Counted from the stretch's first letter, positions 1 to 8,433 are shown. The stretch: 17,402 nt of DNA from an uncultured Roseateles sp. (GCA_946480605.1 CAMLKW010000078.1:1-17402), one strand, 5' to 3'. Notes: generated from the sequence alone by a model not told the origin. Numbers and translations: made by a program.

Positions 1-317
1 GCGGCCAGGTCGGCCAGCAGCGGCACGCCGGTGAAGTCCTGCAGCACGACGCGGGCCACGACGAAGGGAATCTCGTCCACGCGGGTGGCGTTGGGCTGCC
101 AGTTGGCGAGCTGCTGCACATGCTCGGGCGTCACCTTCTTGCCGTCGCAGTTGCGCAGCACGCTCTCCAGCACGATGCGCAGGGACACCGGCATGCGGGC
201 CACGTTCGGGAAGGCCTTGGCCAGCTCGGGCAGCGAGTAGAAACGGCCGGACTTCCCGGAAGCGGTCGTGAACCGGGATTCGGTGCTGGCAAATGCGCGG
301 GCAGGCAGTTTCGGCAT
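1..317 (-). CDS. acnA: Aconitate hydratase AcnA, N-terminal part (gene runs off the left edge)
   Basis: Translating the minus strand from the ATG at 317 gives about 105 residues, open to the window edge, beginning [11 protein letters not shown]. They include the stretches [37 protein letters not shown] and a final LLADLA. These match the start of the aconitase A/IRP1-type [4Fe-4S] hydratases, which interconvert citrate and isocitrate in the TCA cycle in the cytoplasm. The iron-sulfur cysteines lie further downstream, outside the window. A good Shine-Dalgarno (AAAGGAG read on the minus strand, plus coordinates 323-329) sits 5 nt before the ATG and decides the start. A relative such as 2-methylcitrate dehydratase AcnD is possible, but the N-terminal stretch fits AcnA better. 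The gene is divergent from the MATE transporter. Confidence 0.9.
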   Translation of the reverse strand, partial: MPKLPARAFASTESRFTTASGKSGRFYSLPELAKAFPNVARMPVSLRIVLESVLRNCDGKKVTPEHVQQLANWQPNATRVDEIPFVVARVVLQDFTGVPLLADLA

Positions 318-394
318 GGTTACTCCTTTACGATTCCGGGCCATTCTGGCGAGCTTGTCGTGACTTGTGTGAAACCTGGCCTTAGGAAGTGGCC
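318..394. promoter_or_regulatory. Divergent intergenic region between acnA and the MATE gene
   Basis: This 77-bp gap separates two divergent start codons and must hold at least the acnA promoter. The minus-strand Shine-Dalgarno AAAGGAG is clear at 323-329. The plus-strand side has AGGAAG at 385-389 or so, 5 nt before the ATG at 395. I see no convincing -35/-10 pair on either strand, so promoter positions are not called. Confidence 0.5.
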
Positions 395-1744
395 ATGACT
401 TCCTCCTCCGCTCGCCCCCGTCTCTTTCCCTTGACCTGGCCGCTGCTGCTGGAGCTGCTGCTGGGCATAGGCATCGGCGTCATCGGCACGCTGTTGGCCG
501 CCCGCCTGTCGGACGACGCCGGCGCCGCCTTCGGTCTGGCCAACCAGGTGTTCGCCGCGTTGTTCGTGCTGTTCCGGGTCATCGGCGCCGGCGTCAGCGT
601 GGCCGTCACCCAGGCGCTGGGCGCCGGCCGGCGCGACCAGGCCGACGCCGTGGCCCGTGCCACCGTCGGCGCCAGCACCTGGCTGGGCATCGGCGGCGCC
701 GCGGCCGCGCTGCTGGCCGCGGGGCCGCTGCTGCACATGGTCAATGCGCCGCCCGAGGTGGCGCCACTGGCCGCCATGCTGCTGCAAACCCTGGCCCCGG
801 CACTGATGCTGGATGCCTGGAACGCGACCATGGCCAGCGTCATGCGCGCGCATCTGCGCAGCCGCGAGGCGCTGGTGGTGGTCATCGCCATCCAGGTGGT
901 CACGCTCGTGGTGGCCTTGCTGGCCATGCCCCACCTGGGGTTGCCGGGCTACGCGCTCGCCTGCCTGTGCGGGCGCGGCGTGGGCCTGGCGCTGCACATC
1001 GTGCTGTGGCGCGGCCGGCTGAGCCTGCGGCTCACCGCGCAGGACTGGTGGCGCATCGTGCGCCCACCGCTGGCCACCGTGCTGCACATCGGCATTCCGG
1101 GCGCGGCCGAGAACATCTCATGGCGCCTGGCCTTCATGACCAGCCTGGCCGCCGTCGCTCAGTTGGGCGCGTTGGCGCTGGCGACGCATGCCTACACGAT
1201 GCAGTTCCTGCACGTGATCCTGATCTTCGGCCTGGCCATTGCGTTCGCGGTGGAGATCCTGGTCGGGCACATGATCGGGGCGGGCGAGCTGCACGCGGCG
1301 CACAAGCTGGTGCGCAAGTCGCTGGGGCTGGGCGTGGTGGTGGCCCTGGTGGTGTCCGGCGCGTTCGCGCTGTCAGGCCCCTGGCTGCTGACCCGCTTCA
1401 CGGCCGACCCGCACATCATCCAGCTCGGCTGCACGCTGCTGTGGTGGACGGTGCTGGTGGAGCCGGGGCGGGTGTTCAACATGGTCGTCATCAACGCGCT
1501 GCGGGCGGCGGGCGACGCGCGCTACCCCGTCATCGCGGGGGCGGCGTCCATGGCCATCGTGCTGGCGGGCGGCAGCTGGTTCCTGGGCGTGCACCTGGGC
1601 TGGGGCCTGGTTGGCGTGTGGATTGCTTATGCTGCGGACGAATGGATTCGAGGCCTGCTGATGTGGCGCCGCTGGGCGACACTGGGCTGGCTGCCCCATG
1701 CCCGGGCCGCGCACCGCAAGCTGCGTCTGGCCAAAGCCGGGTGA
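395..1744 (+). CDS. MATE family multidrug/toxin efflux transporter
   Basis: This 449-residue protein is very hydrophobic, with about 12 predicted membrane segments in two halves, matching the usual 440-480 residues of MATE (NorM/DinF-like) transporters. These inner-membrane antiporters expel cationic drugs or metabolites using a Na+ or H+ gradient. Visible family marks are LTWPLLLE near the N-terminus, the loop [11 protein letters not shown] after the second helix, and the corresponding C-terminal stretch [12 protein letters not shown] followed by [20 protein letters not shown] at 389 is in frame, but AGGAAG lies 5 nt before the ATG at 395 and would touch the GTG, so 395 is preferred. The substrate cannot be read from the sequence. 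The stop lies 78 bp before the nucleoside importer gene with no terminator hairpin between them, so read-through is possible. Confidence 0.88.
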   Translation: MTSSSARPRLFPLTWPLLLELLLGIGIGVIGTLLAARLSDDAGAAFGLANQVFAALFVLFRVIGAGVSVAVTQALGAGRRDQADAVARATVGASTWLGIGGAAAALLAAGPLLHMVNAPPEVAPLAAMLLQTLAPALMLDAWNATMASVMRAHLRSREALVVVIAIQVVTLVVALLAMPHLGLPGYALACLCGRGVGLALHIVLWRGRLSLRLTAQDWWRIVRPPLATVLHIGIPGAAENISWRLAFMTSLAAVAQLGALALATHAYTMQFLHVILIFGLAIAFAVEILVGHMIGAGELHAAHKLVRKSLGLGVVVALVVSGAFALSGPWLLTRFTADPHIIQLGCTLLWWTVLVEPGRVFNMVVINALRAAGDARYPVIAGAASMAIVLAGGSWFLGVHLGWGLVGVWIAYAADEWIRGLLMWRRWATLGWLPHARAAHRKLRLAKAG

Positions 1745-1762
1745 ATCAGTGTTTTCCTAGTC

Positions 1763-1822
1763 AGTAAAACTTGAGGGATGTTTTCTACAATGCGCCCCTT
1801 TCGCCCCGTCACAAGCACGCCC
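1763..1822 (+). promoter_or_regulatory. Putative promoter and short leader of the nucleoside operon
   Basis: A TACAAT hexamer at 1786-1791 is a good -10 match and would start RNA near 1798, giving a leader of about 25 nt before the ATG at 1823. No good -35 lies 16-18 nt upstream; TTGAGG at 1771-1776 is only 9 nt away. A small inverted repeat, AAAAC (1766-1770) and GTTTT (1780-1784) around a 9-nt spacer, abuts the -10 and could be part of an operator. No purine riboswitch-like structure fits in so short a leader. Confidence 0.4.
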
Positions 1823-2800
1823 ATGATGTCTTTCCTGCCCCGTCTCGCAGTGCTGGCCCTGGCAGCCGGCTCGTCCCTGGCCCAGGCCCAGCAGCCCGCG
1901 GTGATCTTCGACATGGGCGGCAAGTTCGACAAATCCTTCAACCAGGCCGGCTACCAGGGCGCTGAAGCGTGGAAGAAGGAATCCGGCAAGGCCTATCTCG
2001 AATTCGAGATCAGCAACGACACCCAGCGCGTGCAGGCCATCCGGCGCATGGCCGAGAAGGGTGCCAACCCCATCATCAGCATCGGCTTTGCCCAGGCGTC
2101 CGCGCTGCAGCAGGTGGCCAAGGATTTCCCCAAGACCCAGTTCGCCATCATCGATGCCCAGGTGAACCTGCCCAATGTGCAGTCCGTGCTGTTCAAGGAG
2201 CACGAGGGCAGCTACGTCGTCGGCGCGATGGCGGCCATGGTCAGCAAGACCGGCAAGGTCGGCTTTGTCGGCGGCATGGACATCCCGCTGATCCGCAAGT
2301 TCCAGTGCGGCTACGAGCAGGGCGCCAAGAAGACCAATCCGAAGATCGAGGTCTTCTCCAACATGACCGGCACCACGTCCACCGCGTGGAACGACCCCAC
2401 CCGCGGCGGTGAGCTGGCCAAGGCGCAGTTCGCCAAGGGCTCGGACATCGTCTTCGCCGCCGCCGGCGGCACCGGCGTGGGCGTCTACCAGGCCGCCAAG
2501 GACGCCGGCAAGCTGGCCATCGGCGTGGACAGCAACCAGAACCACCTGCAGCCCGGCACCATGCTGACCTCCATGGTCAAGCGCGTGGACGTGGCCGTCT
2601 ACAACGTGCTGAAGGGCTGGAAGCCCGGTGTGCAGGTGCTGGGCCTGAAGGAAGGCGGCGTGGACTACGCCGCCGACGAGCACAACGCCAAGCTGCTGAC
2701 CCCGGCGCTGAAGGCCAAGGTCGACGCGGTCAAGGCCGACATCATTGCCGGCAAGGTCAAGGTGGCCGACTACATGGCGGACAACGCCTGCAAGTTCTGA
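1823..2800 (+). CDS. BMP family ABC transporter substrate-binding protein (nucleoside-type importer)
   Basis: This is the periplasmic receptor of the importer encoded by the next three genes. From the ATG at 1823 it is 325 residues: a signal peptide of the form MMSFLPRLAVLALAAGSSLAQAQ, then a mature part with DMGGKFDKSFNQAGYQGAE, the hallmark of the basic membrane protein/PnrA family. GVDSNQNHLQPGTMLTSMVKR follows near the C-terminus. Members bind purine or other nucleosides. An in-frame ATG at 1778 would add 15 residues, but it lies upstream of the likely -10 box and puts charged residues before the signal peptide. No strong Shine-Dalgarno precedes 1823 or 1826, so the exact start is uncertain. 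There is no lipobox; the likely cleavage after AQA indicates a soluble periplasmic protein. Adjacent catabolic genes support nucleosides as cargo. Confidence 0.9.
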   Translation: MMSFLPRLAVLALAAGSSLAQAQQPAVIFDMGGKFDKSFNQAGYQGAEAWKKESGKAYLEFEISNDTQRVQAIRRMAEKGANPIISIGFAQASALQQVAKDFPKTQFAIIDAQVNLPNVQSVLFKEHEGSYVVGAMAAMVSKTGKVGFVGGMDIPLIRKFQCGYEQGAKKTNPKIEVFSNMTGTTSTAWNDPTRGGELAKAQFAKGSDIVFAAAGGTGVGVYQAAKDAGKLAIGVDSNQNHLQPGTMLTSMVKRVDVAVYNVLKGWKPGVQVLGLKEGGVDYAADEHNAKLLTPALKAKVDAVKADIIAGKVKVADYMADNACKF

Positions 2801-2808
2801 GCGACAGC

Positions 2809-4344
2809 GTGGGTACGCCCGCCGTCCGCCTTCAGGGCATTTCCAAGCGCTTCGGCGCCGTCCAAGCGAACCGCGACGTCAGCTTCGACATCGCGGCCGG
2901 CAGCGTGCATGGCCTCGTCGGCGAGAACGGCGCCGGCAAGAGCACGCTGATGGCCATCCTGTACGGCTACTACCACGCCGACTCGGGCCACATCGAGGTC
3001 AACGGCCAGCGCGTCAGCATCGACAACTCGCAGCAGGCGATCCAGCTGGGCATCGGCATGGTTCACCAGCACTTCATGCTGGTCGAGACGCTGACCTGCC
3101 TGGAGAACATCATGCTGGGCGCCGAGGGTGGCTTCTTCCTCGGCGCCTCCAAGGCCAAGGTGCGGGCCAAGCTCGAAGCGCTGATGCAGGAGACCGGCCT
3201 GCATGTGCAGCTCGATGCCTTCGTGGCCGACCTGCCCGTGGGCGAGTTGCAGCGCCTGGAGATCCTGAAGGCGCTGTACCGCGGCGCCAAGATCCTGATC
3301 CTGGACGAGCCCACCGCGGTGCTGACCCCGCAGGAGACCGACCAGCTCTTCGTCACGCTGCGCCGGCTGCAGCAACTGGGCACCACTCTCATCCTCATCA
3401 CGCACAAGCTGCGCGAGGTCATGAGCCTGTGCAGCGCCGTCACGGTGATGCGCGGGGGCCAGGTCGTGGAGACGCGCGACATCGCCTCGTGGAGCGAGGA
3501 GGCGCTGGCCGAGTCCATGGTGGGCCGCAAGGTCACGTTGGGCCGGCCCGCGGGCCTGCAGGTCCATGCCGGCGAGGTACGCCTGCAGGCCAGCGGCCTG
3601 CACCTGAAGCACGCCAACGGCGTGCCGGCGCTGAAGGATGTGCGCCTGACGCTGAAGGCCGGCGAGATCGTCGGCGTGGCCGGCGTGTCCGGCAATGGCC
3701 AGAGCGAGCTGCTGGAGGTGTTGTCCGGCCTGCGTGCGCCCGAGGGCGGCCGCATGGAACTGGCCGGGCAGACCTTCACGCCGGAGGCCTGGCTGGACAC
3801 CGCACAGGCCCGCCCGCTGCGCCTGGCGCACGTGCCGGAAGACCGGCATGCGGTGGGCCTGGTCATGAGCTTTCCGGCCTGGGAGTCCGCCGTGCTGGGC
3901 TATCAAGACCTGCCCAAGTACCGCAAGGGTGCAGCGATGAACCACGCGGCGATGCGCGACGCGACAAGGCAGATGCAGGAGCGCTTCGACGTGCGTCCGC
4001 GCGACGAGCACCTGGGCTCCTCCAAGTTCTCCGGCGGCAACCAGCAGAAGCTGATCCTCGCGCGCGAGATCGGCGAGCAGCCCACCGTGCTGCTGGTGGG
4101 CCAGCCCACGCGCGGCGTGGACATCGGCGCCATCGAGTTCATCCACAACCAACTGCGCGCGCTGCGCGACGCCGGCTGCGCGGTGCTGCTGGTCAGCAGC
4201 GAGCTGGACGAGATCCTGGCGCTGGCCGACCGCGTGGTGGTCATGAACTGCGGCCGCATCACTGGTGAGCTGGCCATTGAAGACTGCGACGAGAAGCGAT
4301 TGGGTCTGCTGATGGCTGCACAAGAAGAACGAGTGGCCGCATGA
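2809..4344 (+). CDS. Nucleoside-type ABC importer, double-domain ATP-binding protein
   Basis: This 511-residue cytoplasmic subunit has two fused ATPase domains, as in the sugar/BMP importer class (RbsA, B. subtilis NupO). Domain 1 is complete: Walker A GENGAGKST (38-46), signature region LPVGELQR (142-149), Walker B LILDEP (163-168) and switch His199. Domain 2 is degenerate: GVSGNGQSE (292-300) lacks the Walker A lysine, the Walker B region reads LLVGQPTRGVD without Asp-Glu, and the switch position reads VSSE, although SGGNQQK (408-414) is intact. I recall such asymmetry as common in this family, so domain 1 probably carries hydrolysis. The start is GTG, 8 nt after the binding-protein stop, with only a weak ribosome site, suggesting translational coupling. 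The end overlaps the next gene by ATGA. Confidence 0.92.
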   Translation: MGTPAVRLQGISKRFGAVQANRDVSFDIAAGSVHGLVGENGAGKSTLMAILYGYYHADSGHIEVNGQRVSIDNSQQAIQLGIGMVHQHFMLVETLTCLENIMLGAEGGFFLGASKAKVRAKLEALMQETGLHVQLDAFVADLPVGELQRLEILKALYRGAKILILDEPTAVLTPQETDQLFVTLRRLQQLGTTLILITHKLREVMSLCSAVTVMRGGQVVETRDIASWSEEALAESMVGRKVTLGRPAGLQVHAGEVRLQASGLHLKHANGVPALKDVRLTLKAGEIVGVAGVSGNGQSELLEVLSGLRAPEGGRMELAGQTFTPEAWLDTAQARPLRLAHVPEDRHAVGLVMSFPAWESAVLGYQDLPKYRKGAAMNHAAMRDATRQMQERFDVRPRDEHLGSSKFSGGNQQKLILAREIGEQPTVLLVGQPTRGVDIGAIEFIHNQLRALRDAGCAVLLVSSELDEILALADRVVVMNCGRITGELAIEDCDEKRLGLLMAAQEERVAA

Positions 4345-5444
4345 GCCAGCCGACACAACTTCCCCGCTGGATCGACATCGGCCTGCTGCCGCTGTGGAAC
4401 CTTGCCGTCGCGCTGCTGGTGGCCGGCCTCGTGGTCAAGGTCATCGGCCACAGCCCCTGGCAGGCGCTGACCGTGTTGCTGAATGGCGCGCTGGGCAGCG
4501 CCCGCGGGCTGGGCTACTCGCTGTATTACGCGACCACTTTCATCTTCACGGGCCTGGCGGTGGCGGTGGCCATTCATGCCGGCCTGTTCAACATCGGCGG
4601 CGAGGGCCAGGCGACGCTGGGCGGCGTGGGCGTGGCGCTGGTGGCGCTGTGGCTGGGTGCCTCGCTGCCGGCGGTCGTCATGCTGCCGCTGCTGATCGTC
4701 GCCGCCGCGCTCTTCGGCATGCTGTGGGCCGCCGTGCCAGCCTATCTGCAGGCCTGGCGCGGCAGCCACATCGTCATCACGACGATCATGTTCAATTTCC
4801 TCTCGGCGAGCCTGAACAGCTACCTGCTGGTGAACTGGCTGCGGCCGGCCGGCAGCATGGCGGTGGAGTCGGCGGAGTTTTCCGAGAGCGCACGCATGCC
4901 GGCGCTGCACCAGATCGCCGCGGCCTTCGGGGTCGAGCTGCCGTCGTCGCCGCTGAACCTCAGCCTCGTCATCGCGCTGCTGGCCTGCGTGTTCGTCGGC
5001 TGGTTCCTGTGGAAGAGCGCCGCCGGCTATGCCGTGCGTGCGGTGGGCAGTGCACCGCGCGCCGCGCACTACGCCGGCATCCACCCGCGCCTGCAGGTGC
5101 TGCTGGCCATGGCCATTTCCGGCGCGCTGGCCGGCATGGTGGGCGTCAACGAGATCTCCGGCGTACAGGGCAAGCTGACGCTGGACTTCGTCGCCGGCGC
5201 CGGCTTCACCGGCATCGCCGTGTCGCTGATGGGGCGCAACCATCCGGTTGGCATCATCCTCGCGTCGCTGTTGTTCGGCGTGCTGTACCAGGGTGGCGTC
5301 GAGGTGTCGTTCGAGCTGCAAGGCTTCAGCCGCGAGATGGTCGTCACGGCGCAGGGCCTGATCGTGCTGTTCTCCGGTGCGATGGCCACCGTCAGCGCGC
5401 CGCTGTTCGCCAAGGCCTATGCGGCCATCAAGGGAGGCCGCTGA
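4341..5444 (+). CDS. Nucleoside-type ABC importer permease, larger subunit
   Basis: This 367-residue inner-membrane protein belongs to the branched-chain/ribose permease superfamily (BPD_transp_2), corresponding to NupP-type subunits. It has about 9-10 hydrophobic segments. Recognisable stretches are AGLFNIGGEGQATLGG, MFNFLSASLNSYLL, the coupling-helix region VRAVGSAPRAAHYAGI, and ISGVQGKLTLDFVAGAGFTG. It should form the membrane channel with the second permease. Its ATG overlaps the stop of the ATPase gene (ATGA), and its own stop overlaps the next start (TGATG), so the stoichiometry of the complex is probably set by translational coupling. A longer N-terminal soluble and periplasmic portion than its partner is typical for this subunit. 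Confidence 0.9.
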   Translation: MSQPTQLPRWIDIGLLPLWNLAVALLVAGLVVKVIGHSPWQALTVLLNGALGSARGLGYSLYYATTFIFTGLAVAVAIHAGLFNIGGEGQATLGGVGVALVALWLGASLPAVVMLPLLIVAAALFGMLWAAVPAYLQAWRGSHIVITTIMFNFLSASLNSYLLVNWLRPAGSMAVESAEFSESARMPALHQIAAAFGVELPSSPLNLSLVIALLACVFVGWFLWKSAAGYAVRAVGSAPRAAHYAGIHPRLQVLLAMAISGALAGMVGVNEISGVQGKLTLDFVAGAGFTGIAVSLMGRNHPVGIILASLLFGVLYQGGVEVSFELQGFSREMVVTAQGLIVLFSGAMATVSAPLFAKAYAAIKGGR

Positions 5445-6409
5445 TGGATGACGTGCTGATCGCCTCGGTGCTGGCGTCCACGCTGCGCGTCAGCGCGCCG
5501 CTGTTGCTGTGCGCGATGGCGGGCGTGCTGTCCGAGCGCGCCGGCGTCGTGGACCTGGGCCTGGAGGGCAAGATGCTGTTCGCGGCCTTCGCTGCGGCGG
5601 CCGCAGCCTCGGTCACGCATTCCACGGCCTATGGCCTGCTGGCGGGCATCGCCGTGGCCTGCCTTGCGTCCCTCTTGCATGGCTTCGCCTGCGTGTCCAA
5701 CCGGGGCGACCAGGTCGTCTCGGGCGTGGCGCTGAACATGATCGCCGCCGGCCTCACGGTCGTGCTGGGCATCGCCTGGTTCCAGCAAGGCGGGCAGACG
5801 CCGCCCATCGCCTCCGACGTGCGCCTGACGGCCGTCGTGCCTGGCTTTGCCGAGCCGCAGCCCGGTCACTGGTTCGCTTCGGTGTTCGGCCACGGCTTCC
5901 TGAGCCACAACGTGCTGGTCTACGCGGCCTTCCTGATGGTCGGCGCCGTGTGGTTCTTCCTGGAGCGCACCCGCCCGGGCCTGCGCCTGCGCGCGGTGGG
6001 CGAGAACCCGGCGATGGTCGAAGCCGCGGGCATGTCCGTGCAAGGCCTGCGCTACCAGGCCCTGCTGATGAACGGCGTGCTGTGCGGCCTGGCTGGCGCG
6101 TATCTCACGCTGGCGCAGAACGCGTCCTTCTCGCCCAACATGACGGCAGGCCGCGGCTTCATCGCGCTGGCCGCGATGATCTTCGGCAAGTGGAAGCCGT
6201 TGCCGACGATGGGCGCCTGCCTGTTGTTCGGCTTTCTGGACGCGGTGGCCATCCGCATGCAGGGTGTTGCGCTGCCCGGCGTCGGCGAGGTTCCCGTGCA
6301 GCTGATCCAGGCTTTGCCGTACATCTTGACGGTCGTTCTGTTGGCTGGCTTCATTGGCTCGGCGATCGCCCCGAAGGCGCTGGGCCGGCCTTACGTGAAG
6401 GAGCGCTGA
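5444..6409 (+). CDS. Nucleoside-type ABC importer permease, smaller subunit
   Basis: This 321-residue inner-membrane permease of the same superfamily is the NupQ-type partner. It shows VSAPLLLCAMAGVLSERAGV and DLGLEGKMLFAAF near the N-terminus, SNRGDQVVSGVALNMIAAGL in the middle, and LRLRAVGENPAMVEAAGM, the cytoplasmic loop expected to contact the ATPase. About 8 hydrophobic segments are visible. An open frame continues upstream to 4394, but that part is antiparallel to nothing known and overlaps the first permease. The real start is the ATG at 5444, with GGGAGG (5432-5437) 6 nt before it, sharing one base with the preceding stop. The stop lies 1 nt before the cytidine deaminase start. Confidence 0.9.
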   Translation: MDDVLIASVLASTLRVSAPLLLCAMAGVLSERAGVVDLGLEGKMLFAAFAAAAAASVTHSTAYGLLAGIAVACLASLLHGFACVSNRGDQVVSGVALNMIAAGLTVVLGIAWFQQGGQTPPIASDVRLTAVVPGFAEPQPGHWFASVFGHGFLSHNVLVYAAFLMVGAVWFFLERTRPGLRLRAVGENPAMVEAAGMSVQGLRYQALLMNGVLCGLAGAYLTLAQNASFSPNMTAGRGFIALAAMIFGKWKPLPTMGACLLFGFLDAVAIRMQGVALPGVGEVPVQLIQALPYILTVVLLAGFIGSAIAPKALGRPYVKER

Positions 6410-6410
6410 G

Positions 6411-6827
6411 GTGGAACTGAGCCAGGACCTGCTGGACCGCTTGCTGGCCGAATCCCTGCGCGCCCGCGAGTTCTCGCATGCGCCGTACTCGAAGTACAAG
6501 GTCGGCGTCGCCCTCCTGGACGAGCAGGGCCGCATCCACATCGGCGCCAACATCGAGAACGCGTCCTACCCGCAGGGCTGGTGCGCGGAACCGTCGGCGC
6601 TGACGGCCATGCTCATGGCCGGCGGCAAGCAGGCCAGAGTGGCGCTGGTCACGGGCCCCGGCCCGGACATCATCACGCCCTGCGGCGGCTGCCGCCAGAA
6701 GCTGCGGGAGTTCTCCGTGCCCGAGGAGCTTGTCATCATCGCCGGCGATCCTGGCGGCATCCGCCAACGCTGGACCCTGGCCGAGCTGCTGCCCCACAGC
6801 TTCGGGCCATCCCATCTGAATTTCTGA
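6411..6827 (+). CDS. cdd: Cytidine deaminase (homotetramer type)
   Basis: The 138-residue protein has the length of the small zinc deaminases that convert cytidine and deoxycytidine to uridine and deoxyuridine. The substrate-side motif FSHAPYSKYKVG (21-32) is present, as are the zinc and proton-shuttle motif WCAEPSA (Cys58, Glu60) and PCGGC (Cys91, Cys94). The residue after CAE is Pro, where Bacillus and human enzymes have Arg; from memory, relatives in Proteobacteria with CAEAGA also lack this Arg. The start is GTG with AAGGAG (6398-6403) 7 nt upstream, inside the end of the permease gene. The product pairs logically with the importer upstream and the phosphorylases downstream. Confidence 0.93.
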   Translation: MELSQDLLDRLLAESLRAREFSHAPYSKYKVGVALLDEQGRIHIGANIENASYPQGWCAEPSALTAMLMAGGKQARVALVTGPGPDIITPCGGCRQKLREFSVPEELVIIAGDPGGIRQRWTLAELLPHSFGPSHLNF

Positions 6828-6835
6828 GGTTCCCC

Positions 6836-7672
6836 ATGATCGACAACAAGACCCTCGACGTCGCCATCACCGCGAGCGTCGAGAAGCTGCAATCCCTGTT
6901 CGGCCACGCGCCCGAAGTCGCTGTCGTGCTCGGCTCTGGTTGGGCCGGTGCCGTCAGCCATGTGCAGGACGCGAAGAACCTGCCGTACACCGAGCTGCCG
7001 GCCTTCCCGCAGCCCAAGGTCGAAGGCCACGTCAACGAGATCGTCGTGGGCCACATCGGCGGGCAGCGCGTGGTGTTCCTGCGCGGCCGCGCCCACACCT
7101 ACGAGAGCGGCGACTGCACCGGTATGGCCGGCGCCATCCGCACGCTGAAGCGCTGGGGCGTCAAGCTGCTGCTGCAGACCAACGCCTCCGGCTCGCTGCG
7201 CAGCCACATGCCGCCCGGCAGCCTGATGCTGATCTCCGACCACATCAACGCGCCGCAGCGCAGCCCGCTGGTCGGCGAGCAGGGCAGCCACCGCTTCGTG
7301 GACATGGTCAACGCCTACGACGGCGACCTGCGCAAGCATGCGCTGGCGCTGGCCAAGCACGAGAACCTGATGCTGGGCGAGGGCACCTACTGCTGGGCGC
7401 TGGGCCCGCAGTTCGAGACGCCGGCCGAGATCCGCATGTTCGCGGCCTGGGGCGCCGATGCCGTCGGCATGAGTACCGTGCCCGAGACCATCCTGGCCCG
7501 GCATGCCGGCCTGAAGGTGATGGGCATTGCGCTGATGACCAACATGGCCGCCGGCCTGTCCGCCGAGGCGTTGACGCATGACCTGACGCTGAAGCAGGCG
7601 CAGATGTCCGGCGAGCGCGCTGCCGGCTTCCTGGCCGCGCTGGTGGCCAGCTTCAAGGACGTGGCGCTGTGA
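6836..7672 (+). CDS. Purine-nucleoside phosphorylase, PNP/MTAP family
   Basis: This 278-residue cytoplasmic enzyme splits purine (deoxy)nucleosides with phosphate into base and (deoxy)ribose-1-phosphate. Family marks are the phosphate loop GSGW (33-36), RGRAHTYE with His87, the stretch LQTNASGSL, GPQFET with Glu194, VGMSTVPE (210-217) and MTNMAAG with Asn236. The Glu and Asn correspond to the pair that selects 6-oxopurines (inosine, guanosine) in trimeric PNPs, so guanosine/inosine use is likely; xanthosine is not excluded. An open frame extends upstream, but the ATG at 6836 has GAGG (6826-6829) 6 nt before it and fits the family N-terminus. The last bases overlap the deoC start (GTGA). Confidence 0.9.
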   Translation: MIDNKTLDVAITASVEKLQSLFGHAPEVAVVLGSGWAGAVSHVQDAKNLPYTELPAFPQPKVEGHVNEIVVGHIGGQRVVFLRGRAHTYESGDCTGMAGAIRTLKRWGVKLLLQTNASGSLRSHMPPGSLMLISDHINAPQRSPLVGEQGSHRFVDMVNAYDGDLRKHALALAKHENLMLGEGTYCWALGPQFETPAEIRMFAAWGADAVGMSTVPETILARHAGLKVMGIALMTNMAAGLSAEALTHDLTLKQAQMSGERAAGFLAALVASFKDVAL

Positions 7673-8430
7673 CCGACCTGCATGCCGCGGCCCGCACGGC
7701 GCTGGCCTGCCTGGACCTGACCAGCCTCAACGACGGCGACACGGCTGCCGACATCGCCGCGCTGTGCCGCCGCGCGCAGACGGCGCATGGCCCCGTGGCT
7801 GCCGTGTGCGTCTGGCCGCGCTTTGTCGCTCAGGCGCGTGCCGCGCTGCCTGCGACCATCAAGGTGGCTGCGGTCGCCAACTTCCCCGACGGTGCCCTCG
7901 ACGTGCCGCGCGCTTTGGCTGACGTGGCCGAGATTGCGCAGGCTGGGGGCGATGAAGTCGATGTCGTGCTGCCTTACCGCGCGTTGATGGCCGGCGACGC
8001 CACGGAGGTGGCCGAGTTCCTCTCCGAAGTCCGCTTTGCCAGCCGCCCGCTGACGCTGAAGGTCATCATCGAATCCGGCGAACTGGCCACGCCCGAGCGC
8101 ATCGCCCAGGCCACGCGCCTGGCGCTGGCCGCCGGCGCCGACTTCGTGAAGACCAGCACCGGCAAGACGAAGGTGGGCGCCACGCCCGCTGCCGCCACGG
8201 TGATGCTGAAAGAGATCGCCGCGAGCGGTCTTTCCTCCGCCGGCTTCAAGGCGTCGGGCGGCGTGCGCTCGGTGGCGGACGCCGCCGGCTACATCGCCCA
8301 GGCCGAAGCCGTCCTGGGCGCCGAAGCCCTGAATCCGCAACGCCTGCGCTTTGGCGCCAGCGGCCTGCTCACCGACATCGAAGCCGTGCTCTCCGGTACC
8401 GAACCTGCGGCCCTCACGACGGCCTACTGA
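7669..8430 (+). CDS. deoC: Deoxyribose-phosphate aldolase
   Basis: This 253-residue class I aldolase cleaves 2-deoxyribose-5-phosphate to glyceraldehyde-3-phosphate and acetaldehyde, the last step of deoxynucleoside catabolism. The catalytic set is visible: Asp98 in DEVDVVLPYR, the Schiff-base Lys161 in DFVKTSTGK, and Lys194 in GFKASGGVR. The length and AAVCVWPRF place it with the E. coli-type DeoC. The start is GTG, overlapping the PNP stop by 4 bases, with AAGGA (7655-7659) 9 nt before it. Its substrate needs a phosphopentomutase (deoB) to form from the phosphorylase products, and no such gene lies in this window. Confidence 0.93.
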   Translation: MTDLHAAARTALACLDLTSLNDGDTAADIAALCRRAQTAHGPVAAVCVWPRFVAQARAALPATIKVAAVANFPDGALDVPRALADVAEIAQAGGDEVDVVLPYRALMAGDATEVAEFLSEVRFASRPLTLKVIIESGELATPERIAQATRLALAAGADFVKTSTGKTKVGATPAAATVMLKEIAASGLSSAGFKASGGVRSVADAAGYIAQAEAVLGAEALNPQRLRFGASGLLTDIEAVLSGTEPAALTTAY

Positions 8431-8433
8431 CCC

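Noticed and set aside
1745..1822. Purine or other riboswitch before the nucleoside operon
   Set aside because: The leader predicted from the -10 box is only about 25 nt, and the whole gap of 78 nt lacks the paired helices of a known riboswitch.
2770..5321. Two minus-strand open frames of 528 and 472 codons opposite the ATPase and first permease
   Set aside because: Antisense shadows with His/Gln-rich composition and no ribosome site; the plus-strand genes account for the region.
4394..6409. A single 671-aa protein formed by an open frame running into the second permease
   Set aside because: The first 350 codons are an out-of-frame reading of the first permease. A good Shine-Dalgarno and a family-like N-terminus place the real start at 5444.
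6581..6835. N-terminal extension of the purine nucleoside phosphorylase
   Set aside because: It reads cdd in another frame; GAGG before ATG 6836 and the family length favour the short form.
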